From Campylobacter lari (lineage in GTDB: Bacteria; Campylobacterota; Campylobacteria; Campylobacterales; Campylobacteraceae): a stretch of DNA of 64,000 bases. The notes below the pieces were generated by a model that searched no databases, had not been told where the DNA came from, and saw nothing but the letters and a program-made list of their open reading frames with translations. Location of the stretch: NCBI RefSeq assembly GCF_004357905.1, contig NZ_SMTT01000002.1, forward strand, positions 62,001-126,000. Direction: 5' to 3'. Each line of letters begins with the position of its first letter. Position 1 is the first letter of the stretch. Position numbers and translations under genes: made by a program. This document shows, piece by piece, positions 18,209-28,912 of the stretch.

Positions 18209-19885
18209 ATGAGAAGTGACGCAATCAAAAAAGGACACTTAAAAGCACCAAATCGCTCTTTACTTAGAGCATGTGGCTTAAATGATGAAGATTTTAATAA
18301 GCCTTTTATAGGTGTAGCAAATAGCTATATAGATATCATCCCAGGACATTTTTTCTTAAATGAATATGCAAAAATCATTAAAGATGAAATCCGAAAAAAT
18401 GGCTGTATTCCTTTTGAATTTAACACCATAGGTGTTGATGATGGTATAGCTATGGGGCATGATGGTATGCTTTATTCTTTACCAAGTCGTGAAATCATCG
18501 CAAACTCTATTGAAACAGTGATGAATGCACACCAACTTGATGCACTAATTTGTATCCCAAATTGTGATAAAATTACTCCAGGTATGCTCATGGGGGCTTT
18601 AAGAGTTAATGTGCCGACTATTTTCGTTAGTGGTGGACCTATGAAAGCAGGAGTAAATAAACATGGAGAAAAAATCAGTCTAAGTTCTGTTTTTGAAGCA
18701 GTGGGAGCTTATGAGGCTAAAAAAATCAATGAAGAGGATTTAAAAGATATAGAATGCAAAGCTTGTCCTAGTGGTGGATCTTGCTCGGGTATGTTTACTG
18801 CAAATTCTATGAATACTTTATGCGAGGCTATGGGTATAGCACTAGAAGGAAATGGAACTATTTTAGCACTTAGCAAAGAAAGAGAAGAGCTTTTAAGAAA
18901 AGCTGCGCGTAGAATTTGTGAAATTGCACTAGATGAGCGTTTTAAAATTCGCAATATTATTACTAAAAAGTCCATTAACAATGCTTTAGTTGTTGATATG
19001 GCTATGGGTGGAAGTTCAAATACTATCTTACATATGCTTGCTATTGCTTATGAAGCAGGTGTAAATTTGGATATAAAAGAACTCAATCACATCAGTGTTA
19101 ATGTGGCCCATATAGCCAAAATCGCTCCATCTTTAAATACTGTTTATATGGAAGATATACACAAAGCAGGTGGAGTAAGTGCGGTAATAGCTGAAATAGC
19201 TAAAAAACCAGGCCATATTTTAGAACTTGACACTCTAGATATTAGTGGAAAAACTTTAAAAGAGCGCATTGAGAATGCTGATATTAAAGATGAAAACATC
19301 ATAAGAAAAATAGACAATGCCTATTCAAATGTAGGTGGGCTTGCTATACTTTTTGGGAATTTAGCTGAGCAAGGCTGTGTGATAAAAACTGCAGGTATTA
19401 TGGGCGAGCGTAAATTCAAAGGAAAAGCGGTTTGTTTTAACTCTCAAGAAGAAGCCATTAAAGGCATTATAAAAGGTAAAGTTAAAGAAGGTGATGTGTG
19501 TGTGATACGCTATGAAGGACCAAAAGGTGGACCTGGCATGCAAGAAATGCTTAGTCCGACTTCATTACTCACAGGCATGGGACTTGGTGCTAAAGTTGCA
19601 CTTATAACAGATGGTCGTTTTAGCGGAGCTACAAGAGGACTTAGCATAGGCCACATTTCTCCTGAGGCTGCAGAAGGTGGACTTATAGCGCTTTTAAAAG
19701 ATGGTGATGAGATAGAAATTGATGTAGATACTTACAGCATCAATGCAAATTTAGCCCAAGATGAAATTGCTAAACGCAAAGCAAATTTTAAAATGCCTTA
19801 TAAACAAATAAATTCAAGATGGCTTAAAATGTATCAAAAGCTTGTTAGTAATGCTAGCAAAGGCGGGATTTTAGACTTAGAATAA
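18209..19885 (+). CDS. ilvD: dihydroxy-acid dehydratase
   Basis: The 558-residue product shows the IlvD/Edd cysteine motifs [11 protein letters not shown] (about 118-128) and [17 protein letters not shown] (about 188-204), which bind the iron-sulphur cluster, plus the GRFSGATRG motif (about 471). It converts 2,3-dihydroxy-3-methylvalerate or -isovalerate to the 2-oxo acids in isoleucine and valine synthesis. AAGGATACAA precedes the ATG. It is monocistronic and closed by a strong hairpin. Confidence 0.97.
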   Translation: MRSDAIKKGHLKAPNRSLLRACGLNDEDFNKPFIGVANSYIDIIPGHFFLNEYAKIIKDEIRKNGCIPFEFNTIGVDDGIAMGHDGMLYSLPSREIIANSIETVMNAHQLDALICIPNCDKITPGMLMGALRVNVPTIFVSGGPMKAGVNKHGEKISLSSVFEAVGAYEAKKINEEDLKDIECKACPSGGSCSGMFTANSMNTLCEAMGIALEGNGTILALSKEREELLRKAARRICEIALDERFKIRNIITKKSINNALVVDMAMGGSSNTILHMLAIAYEAGVNLDIKELNHISVNVAHIAKIAPSLNTVYMEDIHKAGGVSAVIAEIAKKPGHILELDTLDISGKTLKERIENADIKDENIIRKIDNAYSNVGGLAILFGNLAEQGCVIKTAGIMGERKFKGKAVCFNSQEEAIKGIIKGKVKEGDVCVIRYEGPKGGPGMQEMLSPTSLLTGMGLGAKVALITDGRFSGATRGLSIGHISPEAAEGGLIALLKDGDEIEIDVDTYSINANLAQDEIAKRKANFKMPYKQINSRWLKMYQKLVSNASKGGILDLE

Positions 19886-19886
19886 T

Positions 19887-19915
19887 TTTCTTAATTTCTT
19901 AAAGAAATTAAGAAA
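19887..19915. terminator. ilvD terminator
   Basis: A perfect 14-bp inverted repeat, TTTCTTAATTTCTT at 19887-19900 and its complement at 19902-19915, starts 1 base after the ilvD stop and is followed by TATCTTTTT. It also faces the tRNA cluster transcribed from the other side. Confidence 0.8.
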
Positions 19916-19959
19916 TATCTTTTTAAATGTAAAACAAAATATGAAAAATTATGTTAAAG

Positions 19960-20047
19960 TGGCCGGGAGAAAGGGATTCGAACCCCTGGAGGTGTGACCC
20001 TCAACGGTTTTCAAGACCGCCGCTTTCGACCACTCAGCCATCTCCCG
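19960..20047 (-). tRNA. tRNA-Ser (UGA)
   Basis: Reverse-strand acceptor CGGGAGA pairs with TCTCCCG, anticodon TGA lies in the loop CTTGAAA, a long serine-type variable arm is present, and the T-arm reads GGTTCGAATCC. CCA is encoded at 19960-19962. It is last in a Gly-Leu-Cys-Ser cluster. Confidence 0.95.
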
Positions 20048-20083
20048 TATAAAGAATAAAAATATCAAGTATTAACATCGCAT

Positions 20084-20157
20084 TGGAGGCGACATCCGGA
20101 TTCGAACCGGAGATCAAGGCTTTGCAGGCCCATGCCTTACCGCTTGGCTATGTCGCC
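20084..20157 (-). tRNA. tRNA-Cys (GCA)
   Basis: Reverse-strand acceptor GGCGACA pairs with TGTCGCC, anticodon GCA lies in the loop CTGCAAA, and the T-arm reads CCGGTTCGAATCCGG. Discriminator T and encoded CCA at 20084-20086. Confidence 0.95.
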
Positions 20158-20173
20158 TTGAGTTACCAAAAAG

Positions 20174-20262
20174 TGGTGCCCGAGGCCGGACTTGAACCGG
20201 CACGGAAGAAAAATTCCGAGGGATTTTAAGTCCCTTGTGTCTACCAATTCCACCACCCGGGC
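20174..20262 (-). tRNA. tRNA-Leu (UAA)
   Basis: Acceptor GCCCGGG pairs with CTCGGGC (one G-T pair), anticodon TAA lies in the loop CTTAAAA, a long class II variable arm (CGGAA...TTCCG) is present, and the T-arm reads CCGGTTCAAGTCCGG. CCA is encoded. Confidence 0.95.
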
Positions 20263-20271
20263 GGGTGATAA

Positions 20272-20346
20272 TGGAGCGGGAAACGAGATTCGAACTCGCG
20301 ACCCCAACCTTGGCAAGGTTGTGCTCTACCCCTGAGCTATTCCCGC
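20272..20346 (-). tRNA. tRNA-Gly (GCC)
   Basis: Acceptor GCGGGAA pairs with TTCCCGC, the anticodon stem-loop AACCTTGCCAAGGTT carries GCC, and CCA is encoded at 20272-20274. It is first in the cluster, nearest the promoter. Confidence 0.95.
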
Positions 20347-20358
20347 ATTAAAGTTGAA

Positions 20359-20364
20359 ATTATA
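20359..20364 (-). promoter_or_regulatory. -10 box for the tRNA-Gly-Leu-Cys-Ser cluster
   Basis: On the reverse strand TATAAT lies 12 bases before the first base of tRNA-Gly and follows TTTGA, giving a start a few bases before the mature tRNA. The rest of the spacer to the chemoreceptor gene (20365-20546) is plain AT-rich DNA. Confidence 0.6.
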
Positions 20365-20546
20365 TCAAACTAATCTTAAATATATATAAAAATTATTTTT
20401 ATTATAAATTAATAAAAAAATTATTTTTTTATAATATAATTCCGTAAATACAATAAACTTTTTAAAATATAATGATAAAGTTAGATATAAAATTATTATA
20501 TTTTAAAATATAAGGTAAAATCAAAAACAAGGAGAACACAAAAATA

Positions 20547-22526
20547 ATGTTAAAATTGAATGTATCAGGCAAAATGACTTCAATAGTTGGACTATTAATT
20601 ATCACCATATTAAGTATAGTTAGTATTTTGGGTTATTTTCAAACCAAAAACAATACTTTTGAACTCATAAAAGATGTTCAATTAAAAACAATGGATGATG
20701 TAACTCTAACTTTTAATAATTATGGTCAAAGCAAAAGAAATGCTATAAATACTTTAGCAAGCGAACTCTCTAAAGCACCATTAGATGATAGAGAACAGAT
20801 TTTATCGCTTATTTCATCTTTTCAAAAAGCTTTTAATTTTCAACTAACTTTTTTTGGAATTGAAGAGTTAAATGGTGTATTTTTATCAAATGGAAAATTT
20901 TTAAATCCTGAAAATGGATTTAATTTACAAAATAGTATTTGGTATACTCAAGCAAAACAAGCAAAAACAGTTATTACAACTAATCCTTATAAATCATCAA
21001 CAGATAATACCGTTACCATGACATATGCTGCACCTGTATACAAAAATGGAAAATTTATAGGTGTTGTTGGTGGCGATTATGCATTAAGTTCTTTTTCTAA
21101 AGATGTATTAGCTTTTGGTAGATCTGCTACTACTTATGCGGTAGTATACAACAATGAAGGTGAAATAATGTTTCACGAAAATCAAGATAAAATACTAACA
21201 AAAGACCAATTAGGCATAAATATATCAAAAATTATAAACACAAATCCGTCATACTATTTAGATCCAGATAATAGAGACTCTTTATTTCAAGTTCAAGATG
21301 ATAAAAATACATTATATGAAGTAATGTGTAATTCTACCATAAATCAAAATTTTAAAGTTTGTACAATTACAGAAAATCGTGCTTATACAAATCCTATTAA
21401 AAAAGCCTTATCTGCTCAAATTATAGTAGGTTTAATAGCAATAGCAGTCGCTCTACTTGTGGTTAAACTTGTAATCCAATATAATCTTTCTCCACTTCAA
21501 AAAATCCAAATCGGCCTTAACTCTTTCTTTGACTTTATCAATCATAAAACAAAAGATTCTGCTATGATAGATGTTAAGACTAATGATGAATTTGGAGTTA
21601 TGGCCAAAGCCATCAATGAAAACATCACTAAAACTAAAAATGCATTAGAACAAGATGCTAAAGCAGTAGAACAATCAGTTGATACAGCTAAAGAAATAGA
21701 AGGTGGTAATCTAACAGCAAGAATAACAGCAATTCCTGCTAATCCTCAATTAATAGAATTAAAAAATGTATTAAATGATATGCTTGATGTATTACAAGCA
21801 AAAGTTGGTTCTAATATGAATGAAATCAATAGAGTATTTGATAGCTATAAGGCATTAGACTTTACTACTGAAGTTAAAAATGCTAAAGGTGGAGTTGAAG
21901 TAACTACTAATGTATTAGGTCAAGAAATAGTAGCTATGCTAAGACAATCATCTGAATTTGCTTCTTTATTAGCAGATGAGAGTGGTAAATTACAAAGTGC
22001 TGTTAAAGACTTAACAGATTCTTCATCTTCTCAAGCTTCTTCTTTAGAAGAAACAGCAGCAGCATTAGAAGAGATTACTTCTTCTATGCAAAATGTATCT
22101 CATAAAACTAGTGAAGTTATTGCTCAAAGTGAAGAGATTAAAAATGTTACTTCTATAATAGGTGATATTGCTGATCAAATTAACCTACTTGCATTAAATG
22201 CAGCTATTGAAGCAGCTCGTGCAGGAGAACATGGTCGTGGCTTTGCTGTTGTTGCTGATGAAGTTAGAAACTTAGCAGAAAGAACTCAAAAGTCTTTAGG
22301 TGAGATTGAAGCTAATACTAATATCTTAGTTCAATCTATTAATGAAATGGGTGAGAGTATTAAAGAACAAACTACAGGTATTACTCAAATTAATGATGCT
22401 GTAGCTCAAATTGATCATGTAACTCAAGAGAATTTAAAAATAGCAAAAGATAGTGCTGTAATTTCTGATAATGTTAATAAGATAGCTAATGATATCTTAG
22501 AAGATGCTAGGAAGAAAAAGTTTTAA
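20547..22526 (+). CDS. methyl-accepting chemotaxis protein (dCACHE, group A Tlp-like), copy 1
   Basis: The 659-residue product has TM1 (about 10-30), a periplasmic dCACHE ligand domain (about 35-285), TM2 (about 288-308), a HAMP-like region and a C-terminal signalling domain with the conserved hairpin tip ([20 protein letters not shown]). Signals pass through CheA/CheW to flagella. In the dCACHE domain the WY pair and the Asp of VVGGDYAL are present, but the Arg normally two residues before WY is Ser, so the classical amino-acid ligand motif is incomplete. From residue about 312 on it is identical to the next chemoreceptor. The ribosome site AAGGAG is 12 bases from the ATG, slightly long. Confidence 0.93.
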   Translation: MLKLNVSGKMTSIVGLLIITILSIVSILGYFQTKNNTFELIKDVQLKTMDDVTLTFNNYGQSKRNAINTLASELSKAPLDDREQILSLISSFQKAFNFQLTFFGIEELNGVFLSNGKFLNPENGFNLQNSIWYTQAKQAKTVITTNPYKSSTDNTVTMTYAAPVYKNGKFIGVVGGDYALSSFSKDVLAFGRSATTYAVVYNNEGEIMFHENQDKILTKDQLGINISKIINTNPSYYLDPDNRDSLFQVQDDKNTLYEVMCNSTINQNFKVCTITENRAYTNPIKKALSAQIIVGLIAIAVALLVVKLVIQYNLSPLQKIQIGLNSFFDFINHKTKDSAMIDVKTNDEFGVMAKAINENITKTKNALEQDAKAVEQSVDTAKEIEGGNLTARITAIPANPQLIELKNVLNDMLDVLQAKVGSNMNEINRVFDSYKALDFTTEVKNAKGGVEVTTNVLGQEIVAMLRQSSEFASLLADESGKLQSAVKDLTDSSSSQASSLEETAAALEEITSSMQNVSHKTSEVIAQSEEIKNVTSIIGDIADQINLLALNAAIEAARAGEHGRGFAVVADEVRNLAERTQKSLGEIEANTNILVQSINEMGESIKEQTTGITQINDAVAQIDHVTQENLKIAKDSAVISDNVNKIANDILEDARKKKF

Positions 22527-22608
22527 ATAATTAAACTAAACCCATTAAGGGTTTAGTTTGAGTGATATAAGATTTTAAGTGTTAATTGCTAAGCTGGGGT
22601 TGGTGATT
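21480..22608 (+). repeat. 1129-bp direct repeat, copy 1 (MCP signalling half plus terminator)
   Basis: The DNA from TATAATCTTTCTCC to GGTTGGTGATT appears identical to 23689-24817 by eye, including about 82 bases beyond the stop codon. Perfect identity at third codon positions and in non-coding DNA indicates recent duplication or ongoing gene conversion. Confidence 0.9.
22533..22559 (+). terminator. chemoreceptor 1 terminator
   Basis: AAACTAAACCC and GGGTTTAGTTT form a perfect 11-bp stem with loop ATTAA, 6 bases after the stop codon, ending in a short T run. Confidence 0.85.
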
Positions 22609-22752
22609 TTGATTGGATGTGATTGTTATTTTTTATAATTTTTTTATTAAAAAATAGTTTTTTTATATTTAAATAATGCATTTTTTTATTAAAAATAATA
22701 CAAGATAATTTTTCCCTTAAAATTTACAATTTTTAAACAAGGATAATTCATT

Positions 22753-24735
22753 ATGAAAAACATTACAAGAAGTTTAACGGGAAAATTAACTTTTTTTGTT
22801 TTTTTAGCAATTATAGCTATTTTATTTATAGCAAATGCATTTAATTATGCTGAAGTAAAGCATGATGTTCAAAAACTCATCAATGATATACAAGTTAAAA
22901 CAATGCAAGATGTTTTAAAGAATTTTGATGACTACACTGCTTCAAGAAGCGATGCTATTAGATCTGTCGCCTCTGAATTGCAAAAAAATCCTAATGCGAG
23001 TTTAGAAGAAATTTACACTATGGTTAAAGTTGCAAAAGAAGCTAGTCGTTTTGATGTGCTATATGTAGGACTTGCACACAATGGTGCAATGATTAGATCA
23101 AATGGAAACCATCAAATGCCATCTGATGGCTATGATCCTAGAACAAGAAGTTGGTACACAAGTGTTGCTTCTGGAGAAAACAAAGTTGTAATATCAAAGC
23201 CTTATATTGCCCCTAGCTTAAAAGCTCCTTCTTTATCTTTTTCATATCCTATAGTTGTTAATGGTAAATTTATAGGTGCAGTAGGTGGAAATTATGATTT
23301 AAATACTTTTTCAGATAATGTATTATCAATGGGAAGGTCACAAAGCGGATATACTGTGGTTTTAGATAATGATGGAACTATACTTTTTCATGAATCTTCT
23401 GAGGCATTATTAACAAAAAATGAATTAAGTCAAAATATAGTAAAATCATATCTTTCAACACCTGAAGGAAAATCAGGACTTCTTTCAAGCTCACCAATGT
23501 TAATTGAAGATGGAAATGCTCCTCGCAAGGCTGTGATTTGTCAGAAATCTTCAACAGGATATAATGTTTGTGTGATTGCAGATGAAAAAATCTATAAAGA
23601 CCCGGTAAATAAAGCTTTAATACAACAAATCATTATTGGTGTTATAAGCTTGGTAATTGCTCTTGTAATTATAAGATTTATGATTAATTATAATCTTTCT
23701 CCACTTCAAAAAATCCAAATCGGCCTTAACTCTTTCTTTGACTTTATCAATCATAAAACAAAAGATTCTGCTATGATAGATGTTAAGACTAATGATGAAT
23801 TTGGAGTTATGGCCAAAGCCATCAATGAAAACATCACTAAAACTAAAAATGCATTAGAACAAGATGCTAAAGCAGTAGAACAATCAGTTGATACAGCTAA
23901 AGAAATAGAAGGTGGTAATCTAACAGCAAGAATAACAGCAATTCCTGCTAATCCTCAATTAATAGAATTAAAAAATGTATTAAATGATATGCTTGATGTA
24001 TTACAAGCAAAAGTTGGTTCTAATATGAATGAAATCAATAGAGTATTTGATAGCTATAAGGCATTAGACTTTACTACTGAAGTTAAAAATGCTAAAGGTG
24101 GAGTTGAAGTAACTACTAATGTATTAGGTCAAGAAATAGTAGCTATGCTAAGACAATCATCTGAATTTGCTTCTTTATTAGCAGATGAGAGTGGTAAATT
24201 ACAAAGTGCTGTTAAAGACTTAACAGATTCTTCATCTTCTCAAGCTTCTTCTTTAGAAGAAACAGCAGCAGCATTAGAAGAGATTACTTCTTCTATGCAA
24301 AATGTATCTCATAAAACTAGTGAAGTTATTGCTCAAAGTGAAGAGATTAAAAATGTTACTTCTATAATAGGTGATATTGCTGATCAAATTAACCTACTTG
24401 CATTAAATGCAGCTATTGAAGCAGCTCGTGCAGGAGAACATGGTCGTGGCTTTGCTGTTGTTGCTGATGAAGTTAGAAACTTAGCAGAAAGAACTCAAAA
24501 GTCTTTAGGTGAGATTGAAGCTAATACTAATATCTTAGTTCAATCTATTAATGAAATGGGTGAGAGTATTAAAGAACAAACTACAGGTATTACTCAAATT
24601 AATGATGCTGTAGCTCAAATTGATCATGTAACTCAAGAGAATTTAAAAATAGCAAAAGATAGTGCTGTAATTTCTGATAATGTTAATAAGATAGCTAATG
24701 ATATCTTAGAAGATGCTAGGAAGAAAAAGTTTTAA
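22753..24735 (+). CDS. methyl-accepting chemotaxis protein (dCACHE, group A Tlp-like), copy 2
   Basis: The 660-residue product has the same architecture as the preceding chemoreceptor but a different dCACHE sensor. Here Tyr, Arg and WY of the amino-acid motif are present ([10 protein letters not shown], about 129-138), with a downstream PY, but the usual Asp is Asn in AVGGNYDL. The ligand is therefore uncertain. Residues from about 313 to the end are identical to copy 1, so only the sensor distinguishes them. AAGGATAATTC precedes the ATG, and the gene has its own spacer of 226 bases and its own terminator. Confidence 0.93.
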   Translation: MKNITRSLTGKLTFFVFLAIIAILFIANAFNYAEVKHDVQKLINDIQVKTMQDVLKNFDDYTASRSDAIRSVASELQKNPNASLEEIYTMVKVAKEASRFDVLYVGLAHNGAMIRSNGNHQMPSDGYDPRTRSWYTSVASGENKVVISKPYIAPSLKAPSLSFSYPIVVNGKFIGAVGGNYDLNTFSDNVLSMGRSQSGYTVVLDNDGTILFHESSEALLTKNELSQNIVKSYLSTPEGKSGLLSSSPMLIEDGNAPRKAVICQKSSTGYNVCVIADEKIYKDPVNKALIQQIIIGVISLVIALVIIRFMINYNLSPLQKIQIGLNSFFDFINHKTKDSAMIDVKTNDEFGVMAKAINENITKTKNALEQDAKAVEQSVDTAKEIEGGNLTARITAIPANPQLIELKNVLNDMLDVLQAKVGSNMNEINRVFDSYKALDFTTEVKNAKGGVEVTTNVLGQEIVAMLRQSSEFASLLADESGKLQSAVKDLTDSSSSQASSLEETAAALEEITSSMQNVSHKTSEVIAQSEEIKNVTSIIGDIADQINLLALNAAIEAARAGEHGRGFAVVADEVRNLAERTQKSLGEIEANTNILVQSINEMGESIKEQTTGITQINDAVAQIDHVTQENLKIAKDSAVISDNVNKIANDILEDARKKKF

Positions 24736-24817
24736 ATAATTAAACTAAACCCATTAAGGGTTTAGTTTGAGTGATATAAGATTTTAAGTGTTAATTGCTA
24801 AGCTGGGGTTGGTGATT
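23689..24817 (+). repeat. 1129-bp direct repeat, copy 2 (MCP signalling half plus terminator)
   Basis: Second copy, offset by exactly 2209 bases from copy 1. It ends 1 base before the stop codon region of the convergent PepSY-like gene, where the two copies diverge. Confidence 0.9.
24742..24768 (+). terminator. chemoreceptor 2 terminator
   Basis: This is the same 11-bp hairpin as at 22533-22559, carried within the second repeat copy, between the chemoreceptor and the convergent PepSY-like gene. Confidence 0.85.
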
Positions 24818-24818
24818 A

Positions 24819-25238
24819 TTAATCGTCGAATTTTTGGCCTAAAATATTACCTTTAAAATCTGTATAAATTTCCATCATATTGTTTGTTCTAAATTTATAG
24901 CCATTTATTTTTTTATCTACTTCTACAATAGCTGCATTTGGTTGTACTGCTTGTACTTTTGCAATAATTTCTTTTGGGATAAATCCTGTTGGAATGCCTT
25001 TGTATTTACCATCAACTTCTTTCCAGTCTCCATTGATGATAAAGTCAATTTCAGTCCCATCAACTAAATTTACTTCATAAGAATCTACATCTTGTTTTAC
25101 ATAACCTACATTTACACCTTTAAAATGAGTGTTTAAAAACTCTTGAGCTTTTTGAGGTAGAGCATTTGGACTTACAACCATATCTGCAAACATAGAACTT
25201 GCACAAACTAAACTAGCTAACATTAATTTTATTTTCAT
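24819..25238 (-). CDS. periplasmic PepSY-like (PF11396-type) protein
   Basis: The 139-residue product has a signal peptide (MKIKLMLASLVCASSMFA) and two PepSY-like half-repeats: residues about 25-75 (AQEFLNTHFKGVNVGYVKQD, then VDGTEIDFIINGDWKEV) and about 85-135 (IIAKVQAVQPNAAIVEVDKK, then MEIYTDFKGNILG). This DUF2874-like fold is found in small periplasmic proteins thought to bind or inhibit partners; no enzyme activity is known. AAAGGAGAAAAAATG gives a strong start. The gene is single and convergent with the chemoreceptor. Confidence 0.82.
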   Translation of the reverse strand: MKIKLMLASLVCASSMFADMVVSPNALPQKAQEFLNTHFKGVNVGYVKQDVDSYEVNLVDGTEIDFIINGDWKEVDGKYKGIPTGFIPKEIIAKVQAVQPNAAIVEVDKKINGYKFRTNNMMEIYTDFKGNILGQKFDD

Positions 25239-25298
25239 TTTTTCTCCTTTAAATAAAAGTAAAAAATGATATTAACTGCTTGTGAAATTTATGTGAAT

Positions 25299-27011
25299 TT
25301 AATTTTTAAAACCAACTATTTTATTTTTATCAAATGAAGATTCTATTTCTTTTTCTATTGTATGTAAAAAATCACTCATTTTAAAAACACCATCCTTAGA
25401 AATAGCTGCTTTCAAAGCTGTATTTTTAACTACCATAGCAATTTGAGCTCCACTTAGCTCATACAAAGCAAGGTTTTTTAAATCAAAATTATCATCAAAT
25501 TTAGTATTTTTAGGTAAAGCTTTTTGCCATATCATCAAGCGTTGTTCGTAATTTGGCTTTTTAAATTCTATTTTATACTCAAATCTTCTTGAAAAAGCCA
25601 CATCTAAACTTTCTAAAAAATTAGTCGTAGCTATGATAACTCCGCTAAAACGCTCAATTTGTTCTAGAAAAATATTTTGCATTTGATTGTGCATTTTATC
25701 AGCACCGCCACTACTTTCTACCCTAGTACTTAAAAATTGATCAGCTTCATTTAAAAGCAAAATAGGACTTTGTTTGCTTGTTTGACAAAGCTCTTTATAA
25801 GTATCAAAAATTTTTCTTACATTTTGCTCGCTCTCGCCCACATATTTGCTTAAAATTTTAGAACAATCAAAACTCAAAATAGATTTTTTCATAGCTTTTG
25901 CCATACTTAGCGCACTCATAGTCTTACCCGTGCCAGCAGGACCATAGAAAATTATCTTAGCTTCTATATTTTTATTTGTTTTTATACCCCATTTATTTAA
26001 TCTTTCCAAAACCTTTTTATCTTGTTGTTTTAATATACTTTCCAATAGATCTTTAGTGCTTTGGGGCATAATAACATCATCTATATTAATATTTGGCTCA
26101 ATTAGCTCAAAAATATCTTGTTCTTTAACTAAATTTTGAAGTTTAATTTTTTTATTCTTCTTTGGTTCTTTAAAATTAATAATTCTTTGTAAAATATCAT
26201 CACTTAAATAAAAAATCTTAGTTATATCACCCAAAGAATTAACAAATTCATCATATTCTAAAAGATTTGAACTAAGTAGCTTAGAATCTTCTTCTAGTAA
26301 GACTTTGTTTTCTTGTTTTTGAACATCATCTTCGCTAATTAAATGAAGTAAAAAATTAAAATCTCTACTATAAGAATTTTCAGTATTTAGCAAATACTCT
26401 TCTTTTAATAAACTAATAAATATCAAACATTCTTTATCGTTTAAAGCATACTCTTTAAAAATATCTGCCAAAACATTAGAAATTTTACTCTTTTTTAAAC
26501 GCTCTTTAATATATGCTTCAAATATAGCTATATCTTTTTTAATATTCTTACTTTGAGAGCTTTTAGCAAAAAAACGCAATCTTTGATATAGCTCGATTTT
26601 AAAAAATTCATCTTTTAAATATGCAATATGATCTTCATAAATTTGATCTTGCATAAAATCTTGTATAGTTTTATTTTCTAAAATTTGTAAAAAAACCTCA
26701 CTTAAACTTAACTCGCATTGTAACAAATTTAAAAATAAACTTGAGTTTTTACTCGATTTAAAATCAGAAAAAATTTGAATAATAAAACCTTTTTCTATAA
26801 GATTTTTAAGATCTTTTAAATGATCTAAATACTCATATTCATCATTTTTAAAAACTTCACTAAGAAGATTATAGGCATTAATGCTTACATTTGCTTGTAA
26901 ATAATTTTTACACAAATGCTTTAAAATTAAAATTTCATCTTCACTGCATTGTAAGTTTTTATAAATATTGCTTTTAAAAGTATCATTAAGAAAAAGTTTT
27001 AAATCTTTCAT
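25299..27011 (-). CDS. AAA+ ATPase (Cj0377-like)
   Basis: The 570-residue product has a long helical N-terminal region (about 1-320) of no recognised domain and a classical AAA+ module: Walker A FYGPAGTGKT (about 352), Walker B ILLLNEADQF (about 411), and arginine fingers in AFSRRFEYK (about 465). It resembles the Cdc48/FtsH-type AAA family, so remodelling of protein complexes is a fair guess. Walker B has Asn where Asp is usual (NEAD for DEAD/E). It is the last gene of a six-gene operon. Confidence 0.85.
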   Translation of the reverse strand: MKDLKLFLNDTFKSNIYKNLQCSEDEILILKHLCKNYLQANVSINAYNLLSEVFKNDEYEYLDHLKDLKNLIEKGFIIQIFSDFKSSKNSSLFLNLLQCELSLSEVFLQILENKTIQDFMQDQIYEDHIAYLKDEFFKIELYQRLRFFAKSSQSKNIKKDIAIFEAYIKERLKKSKISNVLADIFKEYALNDKECLIFISLLKEEYLLNTENSYSRDFNFLLHLISEDDVQKQENKVLLEEDSKLLSSNLLEYDEFVNSLGDITKIFYLSDDILQRIINFKEPKKNKKIKLQNLVKEQDIFELIEPNINIDDVIMPQSTKDLLESILKQQDKKVLERLNKWGIKTNKNIEAKIIFYGPAGTGKTMSALSMAKAMKKSILSFDCSKILSKYVGESEQNVRKIFDTYKELCQTSKQSPILLLNEADQFLSTRVESSGGADKMHNQMQNIFLEQIERFSGVIIATTNFLESLDVAFSRRFEYKIEFKKPNYEQRLMIWQKALPKNTKFDDNFDLKNLALYELSGAQIAMVVKNTALKAAISKDGVFKMSDFLHTIEKEIESSFDKNKIVGFKN

Positions 27012-27019
27012 ATTTTCCT

Positions 27020-27499
27020 TTATATTGATTTTATGCTAAATTTAATTTTAGATTTTTTGTCACTAAAACTCATATTTTTATCACAAACCTCATAAAAAAT
27101 ATCATAATTTTTGCTTATAATATTTTGAGTAAAACCACAAGAAGTGATTTGCTTATTTTTCCCATAAAAAATAGGTTTTTTGTAAATTAAATCTTGCAAA
27201 AAATCATCATAATATTCATTATTAAAAAATCTTTTATTAAAAAAAGTTTTTGCATAACAAACACCATTAATGCAAATTTTATCCATGATTTTTAACTCAA
27301 GTAAAGCCTTAGAGGCACTATAAAGTTCTAAACTTGTAAAATTTTTTCCCTCATATAAAAAGCCATAATCAGCAAATCTAAATTGAGGGGTTTTTAAAAC
27401 AATATAAGCACTTTGTGATTGTGTTTTACTTTTTAAAGCACAAGAGCTTAAAAAAACACACACAAAACACAAAAAAATTATTTGAAGTAACTTTATCAT
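27020..27499 (-). CDS. outer-membrane or periplasmic lipoprotein (Cj0375-like)
   Basis: The 159-residue product begins [20 protein letters not shown]; the LSSC lipobox predicts acylation of Cys20. The rest is a Lys/Phe/Tyr-rich domain with several cysteines ([24 protein letters not shown]) that could form disulphides. Function is unknown. It overlaps yajQ by 4 bases and precedes the AAA+ gene by 8, so it is co-transcribed with them. Confidence 0.8.
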   Translation of the reverse strand: MIKLLQIIFLCFVCVFLSSCALKSKTQSQSAYIVLKTPQFRFADYGFLYEGKNFTSLELYSASKALLELKIMDKICINGVCYAKTFFNKRFFNNEYYDDFLQDLIYKKPIFYGKNKQITSCGFTQNIISKNYDIFYEVCDKNMSFSDKKSKIKFSIKSI

Positions 27500-27987
27500 T
27501 TAAGGTTTTTAAAACTAAGATTAAGTTCTAAATTTAACTCTTTTACTATTTTCATCACGCTTTGTAAATCATCAATTTGCTTACCAACTACGCGAATTTC
27601 ATTGCCTCTAATACTTGAAGTTACCTTTAACTTACTATCTTTTATAGCTTTATTAATCTTCTTAGCACTATCAGCATCAATGGCATCATTAACTTTTAAA
27701 TTCAATCTAAAATTTGCTCCACTCTCCCTGTTTAACTCTTTAATACCATTAGGGTTAATCCCTCTTTTGATAAGTTTTGAAATAACAATATCTTTTAGCA
27801 CTTCAATTTTTGCTTCACTTGAACAAGTAAGCTTATAAATACTTTCTTTTTCATTTAGCTCTATTTCACTTTTAATACCTTTTAAATCATATCTGCTATC
27901 AAGCTCTTTTTTAGCTTGCTCTAAAGCATTTTTTAGCTCTTGTTTGTCAATTTCCCCACTAATGTCAAAACTATGTTCATTTGCCAT
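27496..27987 (-). CDS. yajQ: YajQ family nucleotide-binding protein
   Basis: The 163-residue product matches the YajQ (UPF0234) family in full: [20 protein letters not shown] at the start and a conserved [18 protein letters not shown] segment near the end. Family members bind nucleotides or cyclic di-GMP in some bacteria and act in the cytoplasm, but no cyclic di-GMP role is shown here. It overlaps both neighbours. Confidence 0.93.
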   Translation of the reverse strand: MANEHSFDISGEIDKQELKNALEQAKKELDSRYDLKGIKSEIELNEKESIYKLTCSSEAKIEVLKDIVISKLIKRGINPNGIKELNRESGANFRLNLKVNDAIDADSAKKINKAIKDSKLKVTSSIRGNEIRVVGKQIDDLQSVMKIVKELNLELNLSFKNLK

Positions 27988-28909
27988 TTTCTATAAACTC
28001 CTTAAGATTATTAAATACGATTTGGACTAAATTTTGTATGGATTCTTCACTAGCCCATGCAACATGTGGAGTGATAATTAAATTTTCTTTATTTTTTATA
28101 TTAAGCAAAGGATGATTTTCAACCATAGGTTCTATTTCAAGTACATCAAGCCCTACTCTAATATTTTTTTCATCCATAATTTGAGCTAAATCTACTTCAT
28201 TAATAATCCCACCACGACCTACATTAATTAAAATGGCCTCATCTTTTAAAAGCATTAATTCTTTCTTATTTAATAAATTTTTTGTTTTTTCATTTAAAGG
28301 TGCATGGATACTTATCACATCAGAAGTTTTTAAAAGCTCTTCAAGGCTTACTTTCTCATATGTATCATCATTATTAACCCCTGAGGTAGAATAATAACAA
28401 ACATTTGCTCCAAATATTTGCGAAGCCTTAGCTACCTCTTTACCTATAACTCCAAGCCCTATAATACCATGTTTTTTTCCTGTTAGAGTATGTAAAGTTC
28501 TACTAAAATCAGTGAATATTGGGCTTTTTACCCAAAGCCCTTGTTTGGTCCATCCATCATAATATGGGATTTGATTTAAAAAAGCAAAAAGCAAAGCAAA
28601 TGTATGACTTAAAACACTTTTGGTAGAATACCCAGCTGCATTTTTTACTATTATACCTTTAGAATTTGCATAAGCTACATCTATATTATTTACCCCTGTG
28701 CCAAGCTGCAAAATGAGCTTTAAATTGGTGTTATCTATAACTTCTTGATCAATGATGACTTTATTTATCATCACAACTTGTGCATCAGATATTCTTGAGA
28801 TAACCTCATCTTTAGATGTAAGTTCATAACTTATAAATTCCCCAATACTTTCAAAAGCTGTTAAATCAGCTCCACCTAAAGTAGCAGCATCTAAACATAC
28901 TATTTTCAT
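27977..28909 (-). CDS. D-2-hydroxyacid dehydrogenase, NAD-binding
   Basis: The 310-residue product has the NAD motif [12 protein letters not shown] (about 148-159), catalytic Arg in [10 protein letters not shown] (about 231), and the acid-base His in [10 protein letters not shown] (about 284). The family covers phosphoglycerate, glycerate and hydroxypyruvate reductases; the exact substrate cannot be told. It lies in the operon between the glutathionylspermidine synthase-like gene and yajQ, overlapping yajQ by 11 bases, as in C. jejuni (Cj0373-like). Confidence 0.9.
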   Translation of the reverse strand: MKIVCLDAATLGGADLTAFESIGEFISYELTSKDEVISRISDAQVVMINKVIIDQEVIDNTNLKLILQLGTGVNNIDVAYANSKGIIVKNAAGYSTKSVLSHTFALLFAFLNQIPYYDGWTKQGLWVKSPIFTDFSRTLHTLTGKKHGIIGLGVIGKEVAKASQIFGANVCYYSTSGVNNDDTYEKVSLEELLKTSDVISIHAPLNEKTKNLLNKKELMLLKDEAILINVGRGGIINEVDLAQIMDEKNIRVGLDVLEIEPMVENHPLLNIKNKENLIITPHVAWASEESIQNLVQIVFNNLKEFIENGK

Positions 28910-28912
28910 TTT

